Source: an uncultured Bacteroidales bacterium (GTDB taxonomy: Bacteria > Bacteroidota > Bacteroidia > Bacteroidales > Marinilabiliaceae). Taken from it: a DNA stretch of 35,866 nt. The stretch's first letter is position 1, and each line of letters opens with the position of its first letter. Below, in pieces: positions 7,738 through 13,964 of this stretch. Below the pieces are notes generated by a model. That model searched no databases, had not been told where the DNA came from, and saw nothing but the letters and a program-made list of their open reading frames with translations. A program made the position numbers and the translations under genes. The DNA lies in NCBI GenBank assembly GCA_934699135.1, contig CAKUVM010000014.1:1-35866 (forward strand), in the 5' to 3' direction.

Positions 7738-8007
7738 ATGGCAAAAGAATCTATGAAGGCCCGCGAGCGCAAGAGGGCCAAGCTCGTTGAGAAATACGCT
7801 GAGAAGCGCAAGCAGCTCAAGGCCGAGGGTAACTACGAGGCACTTCAGGCACTCCCGAAGAACTCTTGCCCTACGCGTCTCCACAATAGGTGCATGCTCT
7901 CCGGTCGTCCCAGGGGCTATATGCGCCAGTTCGGCATCTCGCGTATCGATTTCCGTATCCTCGCTTCCGCCGGTCTCATCCCGGGAGTCAAGAAGGCTAG
8001 CTGGTAA
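7738..8007 (+). CDS. rpsN: 30S ribosomal protein S14, zinc-free type
   Basis: Head protein of the 30S subunit that joins late in assembly. The 89-residue product is the long S14 form lacking the two CxxC pairs of the short zinc-binding form: MAKESMKARERKRAKLVEKYAEKRKQ, then LPKNSCPTRLHNRCMLSGRPRGYMRQFGISRIDFRILASAGLIPGVKKASW in conserved blocks. The single C..C pair in NSCPTRLHNRC is not a zinc motif. The 65-nt spacer after it carries a hairpin, the longest gap in this part of the cluster. Confidence 0.97.
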   Translation: MAKESMKARERKRAKLVEKYAEKRKQLKAEGNYEALQALPKNSCPTRLHNRCMLSGRPRGYMRQFGISRIDFRILASAGLIPGVKKASW

Positions 8008-8033
8008 AGCAATTCACTAAGTGTTAAATATTG

Positions 8034-8049
8034 TCCTGAGCATTCAGGA
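8034..8049 (+). other. Hairpin in the rpsN-rpsH spacer
   Basis: Perfect inverted repeat TCCTGA (8034-8039), loop GCAT, TCAGGA (8044-8049), followed by an A/T-rich tract ending in TTTCTTTTTT just before rpsH. A 6-bp stem with this tail could be a weak terminator/attenuator or a protein-binding site. S8 is the autoregulator of the spc operon in E. coli, though its site there lies before rplE, so S8 control at this position is conjecture. Confidence 0.4.
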
Positions 8050-8072
8050 TTAATTTAAACTTTCTTTTTTAT

Positions 8073-8471
8073 ATGGTATCAGATCCCATAGCGGACTTCC
8101 TTACCCGTATTAGGAATGCCATCCTTGCCAAGCACAGGGTCGTTGAGATCCCGGCTTCTAACTTGAAGAAAGGTATAACCACTATTCTCTTCGAGAAGGG
8201 CTATATCCTTAACTACAAGTTCATCGATGATGACAAGCAAGGCATCATCAAGATTGCTCTCAAATATGACCCGCAGAGCAACGTATCAGCTATCAAGGCC
8301 CTCAAGAGGGTTTCCACCCCGGGTCTCCGCAGCTATGTCGGCTATCGCGAGATGCCCCGAGTCCTCAACGGCCTCGGCATAGCCATCGTCTCCACCTCTA
8401 AGGGTGTCATGACGGACAAGGAGGCGCGCGTACAGAAAGTCGGCGGTGAGGTTCTTTGTTACATCTACTAA
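8073..8471 (+). CDS. rpsH: 30S ribosomal protein S8
   Basis: Central-domain organiser of 16S rRNA. The 132-residue product starts MVSDPIADFLTRIRNAILAKHRVVEIPASNLKKGI (in separate conserved blocks). It ends with the signature GLGIAIVSTSKGVMTDKEARVQKVGGEVLCYIY, which contains the RNA-binding STSKG loop. Length is typical. The ATG at 8073 has no Shine-Dalgarno sequence. Confidence 0.98.
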   Translation: MVSDPIADFLTRIRNAILAKHRVVEIPASNLKKGITTILFEKGYILNYKFIDDDKQGIIKIALKYDPQSNVSAIKALKRVSTPGLRSYVGYREMPRVLNGLGIAIVSTSKGVMTDKEARVQKVGGEVLCYIY

Positions 8472-8476
8472 TCAAC

Positions 8477-8482
8477 GGAGGG
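8477..8482 (+). promoter_or_regulatory. Shine-Dalgarno sequence GGAGGG before rplF
   Basis: GGAGGG lies 7 nt before the rplF ATG at 8490, an ideal position. Nearly all other starts in this cluster have A-rich leaders with no such motif, in keeping with the reduced role of Shine-Dalgarno pairing in Bacteroidetes. Confidence 0.55.
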
Positions 8483-8489
8483 ATTCGCA

Positions 8490-9041
8490 ATGTCAAGAAT
8501 AGGTAAGTTACCGGTGGCCATCCCCTCCGGAGTTAGCGTAGATATTAAGGATAACGTCGTAACCGTAAAGGGTCCCAAGGGTGAGCTCTCTCAGAAGATC
8601 GACAGTTCCATCACCGTGAAGGTTGAGGACGGTCATCTTCACTTCACCCGCGCCACGGATGACAAGGAGCATCGCTCGCTCCACGGCCTCTACCGTGCGC
8701 TTGTCAACAACATGGTCCACGGAGTGTCCGGAGGCTACACCCAGAAACTTGAGCTCGTCGGTGTCGGCTACCGCGCCACGTCGCAGAACAACATCCTTGA
8801 GCTTGCGCTCGGATATTCTCACGCCATCTTCATTCAGCTCCCCAAGGAGGTGAAAGTGGAGGCTGTCACCGACCGAAAGAGCAACCCTATCATCACGCTC
8901 GAGACAGCGGACAAGCAGCTCCTTGGCCAGATTTGCGCAAAGATCCGCTCTTTCCGTATGCCGGAGCCTTACAAGGGCAAGGGTATCAAGTTCATTGGTG
9001 AGCAGATCCGCCGCAAGGCAGGTAAGTCTGCTAAGGCTTAA
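8490..9041 (+). CDS. rplF: 50S ribosomal protein L6
   Basis: Lies near the base of the L7/L12 stalk, by the factor-binding site. The 183-residue product has two repeated L6 domains: MSRIGKLPVAIPSGVSVDIKDNVVTVKGPKGELS (~1-34) and, in the second half, EAVTDRKSNPIITLETADKQLLGQICAKIRSFRMPEPYKGKGIKFIGEQIRRKAGKSAKA (~125-183). The latter carries the PEPYKGKGI signature. It is preceded by an unusually good Shine-Dalgarno sequence. Confidence 0.98.
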   Translation: MSRIGKLPVAIPSGVSVDIKDNVVTVKGPKGELSQKIDSSITVKVEDGHLHFTRATDDKEHRSLHGLYRALVNNMVHGVSGGYTQKLELVGVGYRATSQNNILELALGYSHAIFIQLPKEVKVEAVTDRKSNPIITLETADKQLLGQICAKIRSFRMPEPYKGKGIKFIGEQIRRKAGKSAKA

Positions 9042-9060
9042 CGGTAAAACATTTTCGACA

Positions 9061-9411
9061 ATGGCTTTTTCTAAAATAGCAAGACGCAACAAGATCAAGG
9101 CGCGCATCCGCGGCAAGATCAGCGGCACGGCTGCGCGCCCGCGTATGTCCGTCTTCCGCAGCAACAAGCAGATTTACGTCCAGCTCGTCAACGACGAAGA
9201 GGGTAAGACCCTTGTCGCCAAATCTTCCAAGAACCTCGTTGATTTCTCTGGCAACAAAGTTGAGCAGGCCGCAGCTGTCGGCAAGCTCATCGGCGAGGCT
9301 GCCATCGAGGCGGGTGTCACTACTGTCGTTTTCGACCGTAACGGCTACCTCTATCACGGACGTGTTGAATCTCTGGCCAACGCAGCTCGCGAGGCCGGTC
9401 TTAAATTCTAA
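9061..9411 (+). CDS. rplR: 50S ribosomal protein L18
   Basis: Binds 5S rRNA with L5 in the central protuberance. The start is placed at ATG 9061: the translation MAFSKIARRNKIKARIRGKISGT gives the standard basic N-terminus. The frame is open further upstream, but only over the end of rplF. The 116-residue product contains RPRMSVFRSNKQIYVQLVNDEEGKTL (~26-51) and the C-terminal VVFDRNGYLYHGRVESLANAAREAGLKF, both diagnostic. It is 19 nt after rplF and 5 nt before rpsE. Confidence 0.97.
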   Translation: MAFSKIARRNKIKARIRGKISGTAARPRMSVFRSNKQIYVQLVNDEEGKTLVAKSSKNLVDFSGNKVEQAAAVGKLIGEAAIEAGVTTVVFDRNGYLYHGRVESLANAAREAGLKF

Positions 9412-9416
9412 ATTCG

Positions 9417-9935
9417 ATGGCTGAGAATTTCAATAGAGTCAGGAACACCAACGATCTTGAGCTTCAAGATCGTCTGGTAGCTATCAACCGCGTCACCAAG
9501 GTCACCAAGGGTGGCCGCGCTTTCAGCTTCGCGGCAATTGTAGTTGTCGGCGATGGCAAGGGAGTAATTGGCATGGGTCTTGGCAAGGCAAGCGAAGTCA
9601 CTGCTGCCATCTCAAAGGGTACGGAGGCCGCAAAGAAGAACCTCGTCAAAGTTTCCATCGTCAACGGAACGCTGCCTCACGAGCAGAAGCTCAGCTTCGG
9701 AGGCGCTAAGGTATTCCTCAAGCCCGCGTCAAAGGGTACTGGCCTCACTTGCGGCGGCGCGATGCGCGCCGTCCTCGAGACAGTAGGCGTGACCGATGTC
9801 CTCGCCAAGTCCCAAGGCTCGTCCAACCCTCACAACCTCGTCAAGGCCACCATCAAGGCTCTCTGCGAGCTCCGTGACGCATACACCGTTGCGCAGCAGC
9901 GCGGCATCTCTATGGACAAGGTCTTCAACGGTTAA
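9417..9935 (+). CDS. rpsE: 30S ribosomal protein S5
   Basis: Decoding-accuracy protein at the mRNA entry side. The 172-residue product has the N-terminal dsRBD-like domain: LQDRLVAINRVTKVTKGGRAFSFAAIVVVGDGKGVIGMGLGKASEV in conserved blocks (~17-62). The second domain follows with GTGLTCGGAMRAVLETVGVTDVLAKSQGSSNPHNLVKATIKAL (~110-150). Length is normal. It is preceded by rplR with a 5-nt gap. Confidence 0.98.
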   Translation: MAENFNRVRNTNDLELQDRLVAINRVTKVTKGGRAFSFAAIVVVGDGKGVIGMGLGKASEVTAAISKGTEAAKKNLVKVSIVNGTLPHEQKLSFGGAKVFLKPASKGTGLTCGGAMRAVLETVGVTDVLAKSQGSSNPHNLVKATIKALCELRDAYTVAQQRGISMDKVFNG

Positions 9936-9947
9936 TTCTCTTGACTT

Positions 9948-10133
9948 ATGGCACAAATTAAGATTACACAGGTCCGGAGCGTTATCAATGTTCCCGCCCA
10001 TCAGAGAAGGGTCCTCATTGCTCTCGGCATCCACAGGCTCAACCACTCGGTTGTTAAGGAGGACAATGCAGGCATCCGCGGCATGATTGCGCGTGTAAAG
10101 CATCTTGTCAAGGTTGAAGTAGTTAACAATTAA
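9948..10133 (+). CDS. rpmD: 50S ribosomal protein L30
   Basis: Small large-subunit protein with a ferredoxin-like fold. The 61-residue product starts MAQIKITQVRSVINVPAHQRRVLIALG and carries the LGIHRLNHSVVKEDNAGIRGMI element (~26-47), then VKHLVKVEVVN; the family pattern is complete. It lies 12 nt after rpsE and 16 nt before rplO. Confidence 0.97.
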   Translation: MAQIKITQVRSVINVPAHQRRVLIALGIHRLNHSVVKEDNAGIRGMIARVKHLVKVEVVNN

Positions 10134-10149
10134 TTGACTGATTCATAAT

Positions 10150-10626
10150 ATGGATTTAAGCAATTTGAAGCCCGCTAAAGGCTCAACGCACCATGACAAG
10201 CGTTTGGGCCGCGGTGAGGGCTCTGGCCGTGGCGGCACGTCCACGCGTGGTAGCAAGGGCGCAAAGTCCAGGTCAGGTTACAAGACTAAGTTCGGCTTCG
10301 AGGGCGGACAGATGCCTCTCCAGCGTCGTCTGCCTAAGTTCGGTTTCAAGAACTGCAACCGAGTCGAGTATAAGGCAATCAACATCTCTGTACTCCAGGC
10401 TCTCGCGGAGAAGTCAGGCGTAACAGAGATCACTCCCGATGTTCTCCGCGGGGCTGGCATGACCTCCAAGAAAGACCTTGTCAAGATTCTCGCCAACGGC
10501 GAGATTAAGGCTAAGCTCGTCGTAAAGGCTCACAGCTTCTCCAAGAAGGCAATCGAGGCTATAGAGGCAGCCGGCGGTTCCGTTGAGATCCTCGGCAAAA
10601 AAGCAAAGGTAGCCGCCGAAAACTAA
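10150..10626 (+). CDS. rplO: 50S ribosomal protein L15
   Basis: Late-assembly protein with a long, Gly/Arg-rich N-terminal extension into 23S rRNA. The 158-residue product begins MDLSNLKPAKGSTHHDKRLGRGEGSGRGGTSTRGSKGAKSRSG (in conserved blocks), continues with FEGGQMPLQRRLPKFGF (~56-72), and ends in the compact domain with LVVKAHSFSKKAIEAIEAAGGSVEIL. It is followed 7 nt later by secY, the classic rplO-secY arrangement. Confidence 0.98.
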   Translation: MDLSNLKPAKGSTHHDKRLGRGEGSGRGGTSTRGSKGAKSRSGYKTKFGFEGGQMPLQRRLPKFGFKNCNRVEYKAINISVLQALAEKSGVTEITPDVLRGAGMTSKKDLVKILANGEIKAKLVVKAHSFSKKAIEAIEAAGGSVEILGKKAKVAAEN

Positions 10627-10633
10627 GTGACAG

Positions 10634-11980
10634 ATGAAGAAACTGGTCGAAACCATTCGCAACATCTGGAAAATCGATGAACTGAAAAACAGGATCCTAA
10701 CAACGTTAGGATTCCTGTTAGTTTATCGATTGGGCTCTTTCGTCGTTCTGCCAGGTGTTAACCCCAACTACCTTGCCGGCCTTGAAAGCCAGACCAGCAG
10801 CGGTGTCATGGGGCTGCTCGATATGTTCTCGGGTGGCGCGTTCTCTAATGCTTCCATCCTCGGACTCGGCATCATGCCCTACATCTCGGCGTCGATTGTT
10901 GTCCAGCTCCTCGGTATGGTAATCCCCTATTTCCAGAGGCTTCAGAGAGATGGTGAGAGTGGACGTAACAAAATCAACCAGATTACTCGTCTGCTTACGG
11001 TTGTCATCCTGCTTCTGCAGGCTCCGGCCTACATCGCCAACCTCTACTACCAGCTTCCGGGCGAGGCTTTTTCTATGAATAGGACGTTTTTCACGGTTGC
11101 CAGCACCATCATCCTTACCGCAGGCACCATGTTTGTCATGTGGCTCGGTGAGAAGATCACTGACCGTGGAATCGGAAACGGCATCTCGCTGATCATTATG
11201 GTGGGCATCATTGCGCGTCTCCCTCACTCCCTAGTGGCAGAGTTCGCCAGCAAGCTTTCCGTTAACAATCAAGACGGTGGCCTTGTGGCGCTGCTAATCG
11301 AGTTCGTTGTCCTCTTCTTTGTCTTTGTCGGCACCATCGCTCTGGTTCAGGCCACCCGCCGCATACCGGTGCAATACGCCAAGAGGATAGAGGGCAACAA
11401 GCAGTATGGCGGTGTTCGTCAGTACATCCCGTTGAAGATCAACGCTGCCAATGTCATGCCTATCATCTTCGCCCAAGCGCTTATGTTCCTGCCTGTAACG
11501 TTCCTCGGTTTCGTAAACCAGGATGGTTCGCAGGGCTTCGCTGCCACTTTCTCTGACTTTACCGGTTTTTGGTATAACCTCGTGTTCGCCATCCTCATCA
11601 TCGTCTTCACCTATTTCTATACCGCGCTCATTATGAACCCGCAGCAGATGGCAGACGATATGAAGAAGAACAACGGCTACATCCCCGGTGTCAAGCCAGG
11701 AAAGAAGACTGCAGAGTACATAGACACGGTTATGTCGCGCATCACGTTGCCTGGCTCTGTTATGCTCGCCATAGTCGCAATCCTTCCCGCTTTCGCCACA
11801 ATAGCTGGCGTGGAGGCGTCTTTTGCCCAGTTCTATGGTGGAACTTCGCTCCTCATCCTAGTCGGCGTAGTGCTTGACACTCTCCAGCAGATTGAGAGCC
11901 ACCTCCTTATGAGGCATTATGATGGTCTTATGAAATCTGGTCGCATTATGGGCAGGACTTTCGGTCCGGCTCAGCACTGA
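10634..11980 (+). CDS. secY: Preprotein translocase subunit SecY
   Basis: Central channel of the Sec translocon in the inner membrane. The 448-residue product has ten hydrophobic segments. The first transmembrane helix follows IDELKNRILTTLGFLLVYRLGSFV, and the plug region has GLLDMFSGGAFSNASILGLGIMPYISASIVVQLL (~60-93). RLLTVVILLLQAP, GEKITDRGIGNGISLII (~169-185) and IPLKINAANVMPIIFAQALMFLP (~264-286) are all SecY signatures. The cytosolic C5/C6 loops contain NNGYIPGVKPGKKTAEYI. It closes the spc-type transcript, with a strong terminator 11 nt after the stop. Confidence 0.98.
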   Translation: MKKLVETIRNIWKIDELKNRILTTLGFLLVYRLGSFVVLPGVNPNYLAGLESQTSSGVMGLLDMFSGGAFSNASILGLGIMPYISASIVVQLLGMVIPYFQRLQRDGESGRNKINQITRLLTVVILLLQAPAYIANLYYQLPGEAFSMNRTFFTVASTIILTAGTMFVMWLGEKITDRGIGNGISLIIMVGIIARLPHSLVAEFASKLSVNNQDGGLVALLIEFVVLFFVFVGTIALVQATRRIPVQYAKRIEGNKQYGGVRQYIPLKINAANVMPIIFAQALMFLPVTFLGFVNQDGSQGFAATFSDFTGFWYNLVFAILIIVFTYFYTALIMNPQQMADDMKKNNGYIPGVKPGKKTAEYIDTVMSRITLPGSVMLAIVAILPAFATIAGVEASFAQFYGGTSLLILVGVVLDTLQQIESHLLMRHYDGLMKSGRIMGRTFGPAQH

Positions 11981-11990
11981 TAGATTCTAA

Positions 11991-12025
11991 TCCCCGCCGG
12001 GGCTTGCTCTGGCGGGGACTTTTTT
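11991..12025 (+). terminator. Rho-independent terminator after secY
   Basis: Perfect 8-bp stem TCCCCGCC (11991-11998) / GGCGGGGA (12011-12018) with a 12-nt loop, then C and six T (12020-12025). It divides the ribosomal cluster into two transcripts just before the infA promoter. Confidence 0.9.
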
Positions 12026-12037
12026 GATAAACCCAAG

Positions 12038-12069
12038 TTTGTCAAATAGAACTTATTGTGTTACATTTG
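12038..12069 (+). promoter_or_regulatory. Bacteroidetes-type promoter for infA-rpmJ-rpsM-rpsK-rpsD-rpoA-rplQ
   Basis: A -33 element TTTG (12038-12041) is followed, after 20 nt, by a -7 element TACATTTG (12062-12069), a full match to the primary-sigma consensus TTTG/TAnnTTTG of Bacteroides. The predicted start, near 12075, leaves a leader of about 15-20 nt before infA. The position directly after the secY terminator supports it. Confidence 0.85.
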
Positions 12070-12091
12070 CGTCCGAATTTAAAGTAAGCTT

Positions 12092-12310
12092 ATGCCGAAG
12101 CAGTCGTCAATAGAGCAAGACGGAACAATCAAGGAAGCCCTCTCCAACGCAATGTTCAGGGTAGAGCTTGAGAATGGTCATATCATCACAGCCCACATCT
12201 CGGGAAAGATGCGTATGAACTATATCAAGATCCTCCCGGGAGACAGGGTTAAGGTAGAAATATCTCCATACGACCTCACCAAAGGTCGTATATCATATCG
12301 CTACAAATAA
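12092..12310 (+). CDS. infA: Translation initiation factor IF-1
   Basis: OB-fold factor that occupies the ribosomal A site during initiation. The 72-residue product reads MPKQSSIEQDGTIKEALSNAMFRVELENGHIITAHISGKMRMNYIKILPGDRVKVEISPYDLTKGRISYRYK in conserved blocks, the full IF-1 pattern (GH, AHISGKMRxNYI, GDxVxVExSPYDLTKGRIxYR). First gene after the promoter; rpmJ follows 6 nt later. Placement of infA between secY and rpmJ is standard for the group. Confidence 0.98.
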   Translation: MPKQSSIEQDGTIKEALSNAMFRVELENGHIITAHISGKMRMNYIKILPGDRVKVEISPYDLTKGRISYRYK

Positions 12311-12316
12311 CTTATT

Positions 12317-12433
12317 ATGAAAGTTAGAGCATCCATCAAGAAAAGAAGTGCGGACTGCAAGATTGTAAGCCGCAAGGGTCGCTTGTACGTGATCTGCAAG
12401 AAGAACCCCAAACTTAAACAACGTCAAGGATAA
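12317..12433 (+). CDS. rpmJ: 50S ribosomal protein L36, zinc-free type
   Basis: Smallest large-subunit protein, 38 residues. The translation begins MKVRASIKKRSADCKIVSRK and ends LYVICKKNPKLKQRQG; the MKVRAS start and KxKQRQG end are diagnostic. The classic zinc-binding set is C11, C14, C27 and a His near 32-33. Here residue 11 is Ser and the His is replaced (NPKLKQ), leaving only C14 and C27, so zinc binding is unlikely. This zinc-free form is common in Bacteroidetes. It sits 6 nt after infA and 6 nt before rpsM. Confidence 0.96.
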   Translation: MKVRASIKKRSADCKIVSRKGRLYVICKKNPKLKQRQG

Positions 12434-12439
12434 TCAATT

Positions 12440-12817
12440 ATGGCAAGAATCGCAGGAGTCGACGTCCCGTCTAACAAAATCGGTGAGGTCGCATTGACTT
12501 ACATTTACGGTATCGGCCGGAGCACAGCAGTTAATATTCTAGAGAAGGCCGGGATCGATCGTAGTGTAAAGGTATCCGACTGGACTGACGCTCAGATCCA
12601 GGCAGTTCGCGAAATTATTGGTGCCAACTATAAGGTTGAAGGTGAGTTGCGCTCCGAGGTGCAGCTCAATATCAAGCGACTGATGGACATCGGTTGCTAT
12701 CGTGGAATCCGTCATCGCCTCGGTCTCCCAGTTCGTGGCCAGTCGACCAAGAACAACGCCCGCACTCGCAAGGGCAAGAAGAAGACTGTCGCTAACAAGA
12801 AGAAGGCTACTAAATAA
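12440..12817 (+). CDS. rpsM: 30S ribosomal protein S13
   Basis: Head protein that contacts P-site tRNA and forms bridges B1a/b. The 125-residue product starts MARIAGVDVPSNKIGEVALTYIYGIGRSTA and has IKRLMDIGCYRGIRHRLGLPVRGQSTKNNARTRKGKKK (~81-117), the S13 signature with the basic tail. First structural r-protein of the alpha-type operon; rpsK follows 7 nt later. Confidence 0.98.
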   Translation: MARIAGVDVPSNKIGEVALTYIYGIGRSTAVNILEKAGIDRSVKVSDWTDAQIQAVREIIGANYKVEGELRSEVQLNIKRLMDIGCYRGIRHRLGLPVRGQSTKNNARTRKGKKKTVANKKKATK

Positions 12818-12824
12818 TTGAATC

Positions 12825-13214
12825 ATGGCTAAGAAAGCAGGAGCTCTCAAGAAAAAAGTGGTCAAGGTCGAGGCAATCGGCGAGGCTCACATCCACTCTT
12901 CCTTCAACAACATAATTATCACCCTTACCAACCAGCAGGGTCAAACCATCTCTTGGTCCAGTGCGGGTAAGATGAACTTCAAAGGCTCTAAGAAGAACAC
13001 CCCATATGCGGCACAGACAGCAGCCACCGACTGTGCCAAGGTAGCCTACGACCTCGGTCTCCGTAAGGTAAAGGTCTACGTAAAGGGGCCGGGTAATGGC
13101 CGTGAGGCCGCTATCCGCGCAATCAATGCGGCCAACATCGAGGTGTCAGAGATCGTAGACGTCACCCCGCTCCCGCACAACGGTTGCCGTCCTCCGAAGA
13201 GGCGTAAGGTCTAG
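12825..13214 (+). CDS. rpsK: 30S ribosomal protein S11
   Basis: Platform protein near the mRNA exit, next to S7 and S18. The 129-residue product has AHIHSSFNNIIITLTNQQGQTISWSSAGKMNFKGSKKNTPYAAQ (~22-65), VKVYVKGPGNGREAAIRAI (~82-100) and the C-terminal DVTPLPHNGCRPPKRRKV, all canonical. A 134-nt spacer with a long imperfect hairpin separates it from rpsD. Confidence 0.98.
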   Translation: MAKKAGALKKKVVKVEAIGEAHIHSSFNNIIITLTNQQGQTISWSSAGKMNFKGSKKNTPYAAQTAATDCAKVAYDLGLRKVKVYVKGPGNGREAAIRAINAANIEVSEIVDVTPLPHNGCRPPKRRKV

Positions 13215-13245
13215 TTAAACGTTTTAAGTTCCTTTCAACTGTTTT

Positions 13246-13330
13246 TGATTTTGTGTTTTGAATAATGAATGGTTATGATTGTTTAGTATGATCTAGCGGC
13301 TGCCATATTCATCATTTGAAATCAAAATCA
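13246..13330 (+). promoter_or_regulatory. Structured rpsK-rpsD spacer, candidate S4 autoregulatory leader
   Basis: The arms TGATTTTG (13246-13253) and CAAAATCA (13323-13330) pair perfectly. Inside them ATAATGAAT (13262-13270) pairs 8 of 9 with ATTCATCAT (13307-13315), then GG (13271-13272) with CC (13303-13304), closing a ~30-nt apical region. The long imperfect hairpin ends 18 nt before the rpsD ATG. S4 autoregulates through structured leaders in Firmicutes and proteobacteria; function here is inferred from position. An overlapping weak promoter is also possible: TTTG 13250-13253, 20 nt, TATGATTG 13274-13281 (one mismatch in the -7). Confidence 0.5.
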
Positions 13331-13348
13331 TAAAGTCAAAAAACAACA

Positions 13349-13954
13349 ATGGCAAGATTCACAGGCCCAAGAACCAAGGTCGCCCGTAGATTCGGTGAGG
13401 CGATCTTTGGCCCCGACAAGTATTTTGAGCATCGCAACTACCCTCCAGGACAGCACGGCCAAAACCGCCGTGGCAAGGTCTCCGAGTACGGCATGCAGCT
13501 CAAAGAGAAGCAGAAGGCAAAGTACACATACGGTCTCCTCGAGCGTCAGTTCCGCATCGTTTACGCCGATGCGAAGCGTTCTAAAGGCGTCACGGGTGAA
13601 GTCCTTCTCTCGCTTCTCGAGTCTCGTCTAGACAATGTAGTTTACCGTCTTGGCATAGCTCCCACACGCGCAGCTGCGCGCCAGCTCGTCGGTCACAAGC
13701 ACATCGTGGTAGACGGTAAGGTTGTCAACATCCCTTCTTTCCGAGTAAAGCCTGGTCAGGTCGTCGGCGTCCGTGAGAAGAGCAAGTCTCTCGAGGTCGT
13801 CACCAACTCGCTCGCTGCTAACTCCGCATCCAAATATTCTTGGCTGCAGTGGGACGCGAACACGCTTTCCGGCACTTTCTTGAACCTTCCGGAAAGGGCC
13901 GACATTCCTGAAAACATCAAGGAGCAGTTGATCGTCGATCTGTACTCTAAATAA
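13349..13954 (+). CDS. rpsD: 30S ribosomal protein S4, zinc-free type
   Basis: Nucleates 30S body assembly and helps set decoding accuracy. In other bacteria it also represses its own operon. The 201-residue product starts MARFTGPRTKVARRFGEAIFGPDKYF, without the N-terminal CxxC pairs of zinc-binding S4. It has RNYPPGQHGQNRRGKVSEYGMQLKEKQKAKYTYGLLERQFR (~31-70), then an S4 domain with LESRLDNVVYRLGIAPTRAAARQLVGHKHIVVDGKVVNIPSFRVKPG (~91-137). It is 11 nt before rpoA. Confidence 0.98.
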   Translation: MARFTGPRTKVARRFGEAIFGPDKYFEHRNYPPGQHGQNRRGKVSEYGMQLKEKQKAKYTYGLLERQFRIVYADAKRSKGVTGEVLLSLLESRLDNVVYRLGIAPTRAAARQLVGHKHIVVDGKVVNIPSFRVKPGQVVGVREKSKSLEVVTNSLAANSASKYSWLQWDANTLSGTFLNLPERADIPENIKEQLIVDLYSK

Positions 13955-13964
13955 AATTATTCTT

